Below are positions 1-5,638 of a DNA stretch of 8,651 nucleotides, one piece after another. Positions within the stretch are counted from its first letter, which is position 1. Each line of letters opens with the position of its first letter. The notes under the pieces are model-generated. The model was not told the DNA's origin. It saw only the letters and a program-made list of their open reading frames with translations, and made no database searches. The position numbers were made by a program, and so were the translations under genes. Source of the stretch: VRUE01 sp035701465 (GTDB taxonomy: Bacteria > Actinomycetota > Thermoleophilia > Solirubrobacterales > 70-9); the NCBI GenBank assembly GCA_035701465.1, contig DASSMU010000247.1:1-8651 (forward strand). The letters are read 5' to 3'.

Positions 1-24
1 CCCCCGACCCAGCTAGGTCGGGGG
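1..24. terminator. Strong GC hairpin at left edge, possible terminator
   Basis: CCCCCGACC (1-9) pairs perfectly with GGTCGGGGG (16-24) around a 6-nt loop. Such a 9-bp GC-rich stem is typical of intrinsic terminators in high-GC actinobacteria, where the U tract is often weak; none is seen here. It would most simply end a gene lying off the left edge. The structure is seen directly, and the terminator role is inferred. Confidence 0.5.
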
Positions 25-49
25 CTGTCTCGCTTCGAAGGGCTATCGA

Positions 50-70
50 TCCCCCAAAAGTGTCGGGGGA
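50..70. repeat. Small hairpin in the leader region
   Basis: TCCCCC (50-55) and GGGGGA (65-70) form a 6-bp stem around the loop AAAAGTGTC. It lies between the terminator-like hairpin at 1-24 and the longer structures at 90-202. It may be part of the same composite intergenic element. No function can be assigned. Confidence 0.3.
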
Positions 71-89
71 ACTTGGAGTCAGTTCACAT

Positions 90-114
90 TAGGGCCTATG
101 CCGGTGGGGGTTCC
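90..114 (+). repeat. 25-nt intergenic motif, copy 1
   Basis: This stretch begins TAGGGCCTAT and ends GGGGTTCC. It matches 4001-4025 at 22 of 25 positions; the differences are at 100, 105 and 106. The second copy is one arm of an inverted repeat in the rpsA-coaE spacer, whereas copy 1 has no inverted partner nearby. Both copies lie in non-coding sequence about 100-120 nt from a gene boundary, which suggests a dispersed intergenic repeat family in this genome. Confidence 0.6.
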
Positions 115-127
115 ATCTGGTGCCGAC

Positions 128-202
128 GAGAGAGCGTCGGGGAGGGGTCCCGGGCCGGCCTTCGGCCGGGAGTTCCCGGGGACCCCTCCCCGACGCTCTC
201 TC
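128..202. repeat. Very long near-perfect hairpin upstream of doxX-like gene
   Basis: Positions 128-149 pair without mismatch with 181-202 (22 bp). After a one-base bulge (G180) the stem continues with 150-154 against 175-179. It then closes with an inner 6-bp hairpin, CCGGCC (155-160) with GGCCGG (164-169) around the loop TTC, and AGTT left unpaired on one side. The whole forms a 75-nt rod that ends 9 nt before the ATG at 212. There is no T tract on either side, so it is not a classical intrinsic terminator. It could be an RNA leader structure, a repeat-family element or an attenuator. Confidence 0.7.
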
Positions 203-211
203 TGACCCGAA

Positions 212-604
212 ATGCCCCATAGACTGGGCCGCCGAGTGAGCCGTTCGCAAAAAGCTTTGGCAGGTTTCTTCTCCTTCGCGGGGGCGATGCACTTCGTCAT
301 CCCACGCAGCTACGAAGCGATCATGCCGCCCTCGCTGCCGAAGCACCGTGAGGCGGTGGTCGCAAGCGGAATCGCGGAGATCGTGGGGGGAACGGCAGTG
401 CTTGCGCGGCCTACGCGAAGATTCGCTCGCTGGTGGCTGTTGGCCCTACTGCTTGCCGTCTTCCCCGCCAACGTGCACATGGCGGTCAACCCAGAGCAGG
501 TCAGAGGGCTCGACCTACAGCGGGTGCCCCGCTGGGCCCTCTGGGCACGGCTGCCGTTGCAGCCGCTGGCGATGCTCTGGGTCTGGCGCGCAACCCGCGA
601 CTGA
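212..604 (+). CDS. DoxX-like small integral membrane protein
   Basis: This 130-residue protein resembles the DoxX-like family, small four-helix membrane proteins of mostly unknown role; some members are linked to redox or quinone-related complexes. Seen here are a first hydrophobic segment (about 14-30) running into the family-like stretch AGAMHFVIPRSYEAIMPP (residues 23-40), a second helix (about 50-65, VASGIAEIVGGTAVL), a third (about 73-92) followed by NVHMAVN, and a last amphipathic to hydrophobic segment (about 108-126) ending in Arg. The length is normal for the family. The start is uncertain: the ATG at 212 has no Shine-Dalgarno and begins 9 nt after a 22-bp stem, and a GTG at 236 (giving MSRSQKALAGFF) is equally plausible. 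The XRE gene follows after 78 nt on the same strand. The fold assignment is good, but the function is not known. Confidence 0.75.
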   Translation: MPHRLGRRVSRSQKALAGFFSFAGAMHFVIPRSYEAIMPPSLPKHREAVVASGIAEIVGGTAVLARPTRRFARWWLLALLLAVFPANVHMAVNPEQVRGLDLQRVPRWALWARLPLQPLAMLWVWRATRD

Positions 605-623
605 TTCGTATATAAACGTGCAG

Positions 624-672
624 TTTTGTCTGTAGGTGTTTTGGCTGTAGAGCTTCTGTCTTGGCAGACAGA
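624..672 (+). promoter_or_regulatory. Tandem repeat plus palindrome, candidate operator of the XRE gene
   Basis: TTTTGTCTGTAG (624-635) is repeated as TTTTGGCTGTAG (639-650), 11 of 12 identical with a 15-nt period. It is followed by a perfect 7-bp inverted repeat, TCTGTCT (655-661) and AGACAGA (666-672), whose right edge lies 10 nt upstream of the ATG at 683. The CTGT core recurs in all three. This stretch is more AT-rich than its surroundings. Its position directly before a DNA-binding regulator suggests an autoregulatory site, which is inference only. A TATAAA at 611-616 could be a -10 box but has no convincing -35. Confidence 0.4.
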
Positions 673-682
673 GAATTGCCGG

Positions 683-931
683 ATGAAACCACGCGAACGT
701 TTTGCAATCAACCTGCGCAAAGCGCGCAAGAAGAAGGGCGTCTCGCAGGAGGAGCTCGGCTTCCTCTGCGACCTGCATCGCACCGAGATCTCGCTGCTGG
801 AGCGGGGCGGCCGCGAGCCACGACTCGGCACGATCGTCAAGCTCGCCGGCTCCCTGGGAACGACGCCCGAACAGCTCTGCGAAGGCGTCACCTGGCTTCC
901 AGGCAAGAGCAGGTTCCAGATCAAGAAATAG
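683..931 (+). CDS. Small XRE-family helix-turn-helix regulator
   Basis: An 82-residue protein made almost entirely of one XRE/Cro-C1 type HTH domain (about residues 5-65). The fold is easy to read: ERFAINLRKARKKKG (helix 1), SQEELGFLCDLHRTEISLLERGG (helices 2-3, with the recognition helix around HRTEISLLE), EPRLGTIVKLAGSLGTTPEQLC (helices 4-5), then a short basic tail ending QIKK. It has no separate sensor or dimerisation domain, which is common for such single-domain regulators. An in-frame GTG at 626 would add 19 residues with no family resemblance and would cover the repeats at 624-672, so I chose the ATG at 683, where MKPRERF begins the domain as in typical homologues. The Shine-Dalgarno is weak (GAG about 10 nt upstream). 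The gene may be regulated by its own product through the upstream repeats. Its targets are unknown; doxX upstream is the obvious neighbour. Confidence 0.85.
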   Translation: MKPRERFAINLRKARKKKGVSQEELGFLCDLHRTEISLLERGGREPRLGTIVKLAGSLGTTPEQLCEGVTWLPGKSRFQIKK

Positions 932-939
932 GCGTAGCG

Positions 940-955
940 CCCCTGCTGTCAGGGG
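940..955. terminator. Possible bidirectional terminator between convergent genes
   Basis: CCCCTG (940-945) and CAGGGG (950-955) form a 6-bp GC stem with a CTGT loop. It sits between the XRE stop (931) and the end of the minus-strand gene, whose stop codon (951-949) lies inside the hairpin. The two genes converge with only 17 nt between them, so one shared hairpin ending both transcripts is reasonable. There is no T tract. Confidence 0.4.
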
Positions 956-1473
956 AGGAACTGTTCGAGCAGGCCCTGGGCGGGACCGAGGAAGCTCTGC
1001 GCTCTGTCGAGCAGGGTTTCGGCGTCGTTGATCAGTTCGATCGCCCGGTCGAGGGGGATGTTCCGCAGCGTCTGGCGCAGGGGGGCGGCGAGGAGCGGGC
1101 TGAGGGCGCCAGCTTCTTCAGCGTCGTCGACCGCGCGCAGGAGGCCGGCGCGGATCGCCCGGGCTAGCTCGGCGTCGTCGATCCCGTAGCGCCGGGTGAA
1201 GTGTTCGCGGGCTGCCGGCGTCGCCAGCGCCTGGGCGAGTGTCTCCCGGCTCACCCCCAGCTTGCAGGCGGCGCCGTCCAGGGCCGAAAGCGAGAACTGC
1301 TCGGCGATCTGTTCCAGGCTTTCAGGGTTGCGCCAGGGCCTGTGCTTGCAGGGGTCCTGCGTCTTCGCCGGCGCGTAGGACGAACCACCCGCAGCGAGGT
1401 AGATCCCGACCAGCGCCACGGCAGCGACGATCGCCCCGCCGACCAGCACTCGGCTTCTCAATGCCGCGTTCAC
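949..1473 (-). CDS. Unrecognised membrane-anchored protein, last gene of the coaE operon
   Basis: This 174-residue protein belongs to no family that I recognise. Residues 1-8 are short and basic, and 9-29 form one strongly hydrophobic helix (VLVGGAIVAAVALVGIYLAAG), so it is either a signal anchor or an uncleaved membrane anchor with the rest outside the cytoplasm. The exposed part has two cysteines (42 and 70) that could form a disulphide, and is otherwise largely helical and Ala/Leu/Arg/Glu-rich (52-172). The start is a GTG at 1473 whose bases overlap the MFS stop as GTGA; an AGGGTGG lies just upstream, so the start is well supported and coupling is likely. The tight link to an exporter with a large extracytoplasmic loop makes a partner or accessory role possible, but that is guesswork. 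Confidence 0.7.
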   Translation of the reverse strand: MNAALRSRVLVGGAIVAAVALVGIYLAAGGSSYAPAKTQDPCKHRPWRNPESLEQIAEQFSLSALDGAACKLGVSRETLAQALATPAAREHFTRRYGIDDAELARAIRAGLLRAVDDAEEAGALSPLLAAPLRQTLRNIPLDRAIELINDAETLLDRAQSFLGPAQGLLEQFLP

Positions 1474-2843
1474 AGATCCACCCTGCGGGCGAGGCCGATC
1501 GGGACTAGGGCGAGGAGACCGAGAAATGCCGCCAGGCCGAAGGAGGGACTGAAGGCGTGGGTCGCGCCGCGGTTGAGTTGCTCCTGGAGTTCGTCGCGCA
1601 GTTCCACCACCGCCGTGCGTTCTTCCGGGTCGCTCGGCAGGGGTTCGAAGGCGGGGCCGATCGTCGGCACCCTTCCCTTCTCTTCTTCCAGGCGCGACTC
1701 GATCCGCTGCGCCAGGTCGATCTTAAACAGAGGTGGGACGCGCGAATCGAGGATCACCGCCGTGCCGGCGTCGATCGCGTCCTGGCGCTGTTCGGCGATG
1801 TCGGCGGTGAAGATCGGGGTCAGCGCAAGCAGCCCGATGACGACGCCGGCGTGACGGGCGGAGATCGTCCAGCCGCCGTGGATTGCCTGGGGCGCCCGCC
1901 CAGCCAGGGCCGTCTCGGTCAGGGCCGAGAGGACCAGGGCCAGCCCGACCCCGACCATCACCTGCGGAGGCACCGTCAGCGCCACCTCAGCCTTTGGCAG
2001 CAGAGCCAGGCCGCCGAGGCCGCCGGAGACGAGGATCGCCCCCGCCGCCGCGCGCGCCCTGGCGCTGGGCACAAGCCGGCCCAAGCGGCTGCCGACGAGC
2101 GCCGAGAGCGGCATCACGCTGACCACGATCGCGGCGCCGATCGGAGTCAGGCGCCAACCCTCGATCAGCAGCAGCACGAGCAGGAAGAGCGCCGCCGCGA
2201 TCGCCGCAGAGACCATCGCCAGCGCCAGGTTGGCGAGCAGGTGCGGACGGCCGGTCCGGCGCAACTCGGTGGAGAGCACCCCGGTCGCCGCCTCGTGCCT
2301 GGCGACGGCGAGGATCGGCACCGCGGCCGCAAGCGCGACCGGGACCTGGATCAGGAAGATCGACTGCCAGGAGACAAGCTGGGTCAGGATGCCTCCGAGC
2401 GCCGGGCCGAGCGCGGCGCCGGTCGCACCGGCGGTCGCCCAAAGCGCCGTAGCCCGGCCCTCCGATCCCACCGTGGCCGGCAGCAGCTCCAGCACCGCGG
2501 TCACCGCCGCCGCGCCGCCGAGCGCCTGCACGCAGCGCGCCGCGATCAAGGTGCTAAGCGTCGCCGAGGCGGCACAGGCGAGGCCGGCGCCTGCGAACAC
2601 GGCCAGGCCGATCGCAGCGGTGCGACCGGGGCCGACCCGGCGCGCGAGATGGGCCGCCGGCACGGCGGCCAGCGCCATCACGAGGTTGAAGGAGACCAGC
2701 ACCCAGGTGACGCCGGCGACGCTGGTGTCGAGCTCGCGGTAGATCTGCGGCAGGGCGAGGACGACGATCGAGGAGTCGGCCAGTACCAGGCCCACGGCGA
2801 TCGCCAGAGCCGTGACTCGCGGTCGGGGGGCCTCGAGACTCAG
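1470..2843 (-). CDS. MFS transporter, DHA2-like drug/metabolite exporter
   Basis: A multi-pass major facilitator protein, probably a proton-driven exporter of the DHA2 type. In sequence order it shows TM1 (VTALAIAVGLVLADSSIVVLAL) with the acidic residue of the family's D1-like position, then TM2 with TWVLVSFNLVMALAAVP, RRVGPGR as the cytoplasmic loop motif, and a motif-C-like GATGAALGPALGGIL in TM5. About seven further hydrophobic segments follow. Between the last two is a charged, helical loop of roughly 85 residues (from IAEQRQDAIDAG to GATHAFSPSF), longer than usual. An ATG at 2963 would give 497 residues, but the first 40 are Arg/Pro-rich and overlap the upstream gene by 124 nt. I prefer the CTG at 2843: it is preceded by AAGGAG with 8-nt spacing, overlaps the upstream stop as CTGA, and gives 457 residues starting MSLEAPRPRV. 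A GTG at 2795 would cut into TM1. Substrate unknown. Confidence 0.85.
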   Translation of the reverse strand: MSLEAPRPRVTALAIAVGLVLADSSIVVLALPQIYRELDTSVAGVTWVLVSFNLVMALAAVPAAHLARRVGPGRTAAIGLAVFAGAGLACAASATLSTLIAARCVQALGGAAAVTAVLELLPATVGSEGRATALWATAGATGAALGPALGGILTQLVSWQSIFLIQVPVALAAAVPILAVARHEAATGVLSTELRRTGRPHLLANLALAMVSAAIAAALFLLVLLLIEGWRLTPIGAAIVVSVMPLSALVGSRLGRLVPSARARAAAGAILVSGGLGGLALLPKAEVALTVPPQVMVGVGLALVLSALTETALAGRAPQAIHGGWTISARHAGVVIGLLALTPIFTADIAEQRQDAIDAGTAVILDSRVPPLFKIDLAQRIESRLEEEKGRVPTIGPAFEPLPSDPEERTAVVELRDELQEQLNRGATHAFSPSFGLAAFLGLLALVPIGLARRVDL

Positions 2844-3418
2844 TAGCCCAGCTCCTTCGCGTACTTGTCGCGGTAGGCGTGCTGCTTGTCGAGCACCTCT
2901 TCGACGTAGGCGCGGGTTTCGGGGAACGGGATTCCCTCGACGCTCAGGTCGCTCCCCCCCCATTTGTCGACGTTCCCGGGACCGGCGTTGTAGGCGGCGA
3001 GCGCGGCGACCACGTCGCCTTCGTAGCGATCGAGCAGTTCGCGCAGCAGGTAGGTGCCATAGCGGATGTTGATTTCGGGGTCCCCGAGGTCTTGCAGCTT
3101 GAAGGTCGTGCCGCCGCTGTGACGCTCGATTTCGTTGGCCGCTTCGGGAGTGATCTGCATCAGGCCGCGCGCGCCCGCGCTGGAGGTGCGGTCGCTGAAC
3201 TTCGACTCGGCATAGATCACAGCGGCGATCAACGCGGCATCGACGTGCTTTTCCCGAGCTTGCTGGCGAATGATGTCCTCGTGATGGAGAGGCAGGGTCA
3301 GCTCCTGTATAGCCCGGTCGATCACCCCGCTCAGAACCAGGAAGAGCACAGCGGCCGCCGCGGCCGCTGCCACACCCCCGATGACCAGGCGCCGCCGCCT
3401 TCGCCTTCGCCCCTTCAT
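2840..3418 (-). CDS. Membrane-anchored lytic transglycosylase (SLT domain)
   Basis: A 192-residue enzyme predicted to cleave peptidoglycan between N-acetylmuramic acid and N-acetylglucosamine, leaving 1,6-anhydro-muramic ends. Residues 3-10 are a run of arginines and 11-32 an Ala/Val/Leu helix, so the protein is an inside-anchored type II membrane protein or has an uncleaved signal. The catalytic domain (about 45-185) has the expected signatures: AVIYAESKF with the catalytic Glu at 71, SAGARGLMQITP (80-91), a NIRYGTYLLRELLDRY helix (117-132), AAYNAGPGNV (141-150) and the closing PETRAYVEEVL. This is the SLT/MltC-like arrangement and looks intact. The ATG overlaps the coaE stop as ATGA, with GGAGGG directly before it. 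Following coaE directly is a plausible housekeeping arrangement, though the biochemical link is not obvious. Confident on family, not on physiological role (wall remodelling is most likely). Confidence 0.92.
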   Translation of the reverse strand: MKGRRRRRRRLVIGGVAAAAAAAVLFLVLSGVIDRAIQELTLPLHHEDIIRQQAREKHVDAALIAAVIYAESKFSDRTSSAGARGLMQITPEAANEIERHSGGTTFKLQDLGDPEINIRYGTYLLRELLDRYEGDVVAALAAYNAGPGNVDKWGGSDLSVEGIPFPETRAYVEEVLDKQHAYRDKYAKELGY

Positions 3419-3993
3419 CCCTCCAGTTTTGCGATGAGGGCGGATAGGCGCCGCTCGAGGTCCTCCAACGTGCCGTCGTTCTCGATCACGTGCTCGGCGT
3501 GGGCGGCCTTCTCCTCCTGGGAAAGCTGCCGCGCCTCACGCTCGCCGACCAGGGTGTGCCCGCGAGCCTCGGCCCGGGCCCGGCGCACCTCGTCGGCAGT
3601 GACGACGGCGACTGTGGTGTCGAAAACGGGCGCCATCTCGCCCTCGAACAGCAGCGGCACCTCGACCACCGCGATCCCGACGTCCTCGCCCAGCGAGCCG
3701 AGCCAGGCCCCGATCCTCTCCCCCACCAGCGGGTGGATCTGCCCCTCCAGCCACTTCAGCTCATCCGGATCGGCAAAGACGATCTCCCCGATCCGGGCCC
3801 GGTCGACCCGCCCCTCCGGCGTCACGTCCTCCCCCCACCGCTCCGTCACCCGGCCAAGCAACGGCTCGGAATCCAACAGCTCGTGCACAACCGCATCGCT
3901 GGAGATGGTCGCCGCCCCAAGCCGCTCGAAGGCAGCGAGGGCCTCGGACTTCCCGGCAGCGATCCCCCCGGTGAGGCCAATGGTCAGCGGCAC
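3415..3993 (-). CDS. coaE: Dephospho-CoA kinase
   Basis: It catalyses the last step of coenzyme A synthesis in the cytoplasm, phosphorylating the 3'-hydroxyl of the dephospho-CoA ribose with ATP. The 192-residue length is typical. The Walker A loop is GLTGGIAAGKS (6-16). It is followed by SSDAVVHELL with the conserved Asp at 33, the CoA-domain stretch LEGQIHPLV (82-90), EVPLLFEG (111-118), the lid region VTADEVRRARAEAR, and the C-terminal ENDGTLEDL that fits the family's N-x-G-x-x-x-x-L signature. The start is the GTG at 3993: an in-frame TAG lies three codons upstream, so no longer start is possible. No clear Shine-Dalgarno is visible. The region just upstream is the inverted repeat 4001-4117, so translation initiation or transcription from rpsA may be affected by that structure. 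The stop overlaps the next ATG. Confidence 0.95.
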   Translation of the reverse strand: MPLTIGLTGGIAAGKSEALAAFERLGAATISSDAVVHELLDSEPLLGRVTERWGEDVTPEGRVDRARIGEIVFADPDELKWLEGQIHPLVGERIGAWLGSLGEDVGIAVVEVPLLFEGEMAPVFDTTVAVVTADEVRRARAEARGHTLVGEREARQLSQEEKAAHAEHVIENDGTLEDLERRLSALIAKLEG

Positions 3994-4000
3994 GGTTGCC

Positions 4001-4117
4001 TAGGGCCTATCCCGGCAGGGGTTCCGCTTAACTTTTTCGAGAAACGTTGGACTGCTGTCGCTTCGGGCGAGCACTTGCGAAAAAGTACAAGACGCTCCAC
4101 CCCTGCCGGGATAGGCC
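4001..4117. repeat. Nested inverted repeat filling the rpsA-coaE spacer (motif copies 2 and 3)
   Basis: GGCCTATCCCGGCAGGGGT at 4004-4022 is the exact reverse complement of 4099-4117 (19 bp). Inside it, ACTTTTTCG (4031-4039) pairs with CGAAAAAGT (4078-4086). The sequences between the two stems on either side (GTTCCGCTTA and its counterpart) are also loosely complementary. The 38-nt centre carries a small TCGC/GCGA stem with a TTCGG loop. 4001-4025 matches 90-114 at 22 of 25 positions. The right arm stops immediately before the rpsA stop codon (4120-4118), and the left end lies 7 nt before the coaE GTG. It could be a folded RNA acting as attenuator or processing site, or a MITE-like insertion. 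No target duplication is visible. Confidence 0.7.
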
Positions 4118-5620
4118 TCAGGACTCGGAGGGCTCCTCGGCAGGAACGTCAGCCTCGGCGGCCGGATCTTCCTCAGCATCAGGCTCTTCGGCGTCCACCG
4201 CTGCCTCGGGCTCCTCGACCGGGGTTTCCGCCTCAACGGCCGGGGCCTCGACAAGCTCCTCCGCAGCGGGCTCGGCCACCTCGGCAGCAGGCTCCTCGAC
4301 GACCTCAGCCGCGTCTTCCGCGGGTGGCGTGGAGGTTGGCTCCTCGCCCGCAGCTTGCGAGGACGAGGAGTCATCCTCCGCGACAGGACCCGCGGACTCC
4401 GCGTCCGAGACCTCATCAGAAGTGTCTTCGGCCTCGCCCGCGGCCTCAATCTGCTCGCCAAGATCGCCCATGGACATCTTGCCCTCGGCGACCTGCTTGA
4501 TGCTGAGCGAAAGCCGGCGCCGCTCCTCGTCGATCTCGAGGATCTTGACGTTTAGCTTGGTGCCGGGCTCGACCACCTCGCTGGGGCTCTCGACGTGGTG
4601 GTCGGCGAGCTCGGAGATGTGGACCAGGCCCTCGACCCCCGGGAGGATCTCGACGAAGGCGCCGAAAGCGACGACCTTGGTCACCTCGCCCTCGAGCACG
4701 TCGCCAGGCCGGTGGGCGCTGATCACCCGCTGCCAGGGGTCCTCCTGGGTCTGCTTCAGGCCGAGGGAGATGCGCTGGCGGTCGCGATCGATGTCGAGCA
4801 CCTTGATCCGCACGGTGTCGCCGATCGCCACCACCTCGGAGGGGTGGTTGACGTGGCTCCAGGAAAGCTCTGAGATGTGAATCAGGCCGTCGATGCCGTC
4901 GAGATCGACGAAGGCGCCGAAGTCGACGATGTTGGAGATCTTGCCCTCGACGACCTGGCCGGCCTCGAGACGGCCGAGGATCTGCTCGCGCACCTCCTTG
5001 CGCTCTTCCTCCAGGACGGCGCGGCGGGAGAGCACGACGTTGTTGCGGCTGCGGTTGAGCTCGATCACTTTGCACTCGAGCGTCTGGCCGGTGAACTCCT
5101 CGAGGTTGTGGACGCGGCGGATGTCGACCAGCGAGGCGGGCAGGAAGCCGCGCACCCCGAGGTCGAGGATGAGGCCGCCCTTGACGACCTCGATCACGTT
5201 GCCTTCGACCGGTTCGCCCGACTCGGCCGCGGCCTCGATCCGGCGCCAGGCCTTCTCGAAGCGGGCGCGCTTCTTGGAGAGGACGAGGCGGCCCTCGCTG
5301 TCCTCCTTGGTGAGGACGAGGGCGTCGACCTCCTCGCCCTGCTCGACCTCGTCGGCCGGGTTGACCGACTTGCGGATCGAGAGCTCGTGCGAGGGGATGA
5401 CCCCCTCCGACTTGTAGCCGATGTCGACCAGGACCTCGTCCTTGTCGATCCGCACGACGCGACCCTTGACGACGTCGCCCTCCTCGAAGGAGACCATCGT
5501 CGCCGCGTAGTTGGGGACGATCTTGCCGTCGATTTCCAGCAGCAGGCCACCCGAGCCCTCTACCGGCGAACCGGTGGGAGCCTCAGAAGCAGGGGTCAAG
5601 GTCGTATCGGTCACGGACAC
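4118..5620 (-). CDS. rpsA: 30S ribosomal protein S1
   Basis: An RNA-binding protein of the small subunit that helps recruit mRNA. From the start at 5620 it has 500 residues. Four S1 (OB-fold) domains follow in order, at about 43-120, 135-205, 220-290 and 307-378. The first two are diverged (DEVLVDIGYKSEGVIP; GGLILDLGVRGFLP), while the last two carry the canonical FGAFVDL.GIDGLIHISEL and FGAFVEILPGVEGLVHISEL signatures. Residues from about 385 on form an Ala/Glu/Asp/Pro-rich tail of over 110 residues with no fold, a feature of actinobacterial S1 but unusually long and repetitive here. An ATG at 5713 would add 31 residues that overlap the divergent gene and do not resemble S1. The GTG at 5620 gives MSVTDTT, and a second GTG lies at 5614. 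No Shine-Dalgarno precedes it; an AATTAT ends 8 nt upstream, so the message may be leaderless. Confidence 0.93.
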   Translation of the reverse strand: MSVTDTTLTPASEAPTGSPVEGSGGLLLEIDGKIVPNYAATMVSFEEGDVVKGRVVRIDKDEVLVDIGYKSEGVIPSHELSIRKSVNPADEVEQGEEVDALVLTKEDSEGRLVLSKKRARFEKAWRRIEAAAESGEPVEGNVIEVVKGGLILDLGVRGFLPASLVDIRRVHNLEEFTGQTLECKVIELNRSRNNVVLSRRAVLEEERKEVREQILGRLEAGQVVEGKISNIVDFGAFVDLDGIDGLIHISELSWSHVNHPSEVVAIGDTVRIKVLDIDRDRQRISLGLKQTQEDPWQRVISAHRPGDVLEGEVTKVVAFGAFVEILPGVEGLVHISELADHHVESPSEVVEPGTKLNVKILEIDEERRRLSLSIKQVAEGKMSMGDLGEQIEAAGEAEDTSDEVSDAESAGPVAEDDSSSSQAAGEEPTSTPPAEDAAEVVEEPAAEVAEPAAEELVEAPAVEAETPVEEPEAAVDAEEPDAEEDPAAEADVPAEEPSES

Positions 5621-5627
5621 AGCGGGG

Positions 5628-5633
5628 GATAAT
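5628..5633 (+). promoter_or_regulatory. Candidate -10 box of the oxidoreductase gene, overlapping an rpsA -10
   Basis: GATAAT (5628-5633, plus strand) matches the TATAAT consensus at 5 of 6 positions in an otherwise GC-rich stretch. It ends 5 nt before an in-frame GTG at 5639. Read on the other strand, AATTAT (5634-5629) ends 8 nt before the rpsA GTG at 5620. Neither side has a convincing -35. The two promoters would compete for the same DNA, and both messages would be leaderless. This is inferred from spacing only. Confidence 0.35.
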
Positions 5634-5638
5634 TGCAG

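Noticed and set aside
310..924. Minus-strand ORF of 204 residues across the doxX-like and XRE genes
   Set aside because: It spans two well-supported plus-strand genes and the gap between them, and shows no domain.
1557..2846. Long plus-strand ORF of 429 residues opposite the MFS gene
   Set aside because: It is rich in Arg, Asp, Gln and Gly with no fold or family resemblance, while the minus frame encodes clear membrane helices and MFS motifs. It is a GC-driven antisense shadow.
3350..3370. Near-palindrome of GCGGCC units
   Set aside because: It is explained by a run of alanine codons in the membrane helix of the transglycosylase and is not an exact palindrome.
4877..5632. Plus-strand ORF of 251 residues opposite rpsA
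   Set aside because: It is an Asp/Leu/Val/Ala-rich product of antisense codon bias. The S1 domains on the minus strand explain the sequence.
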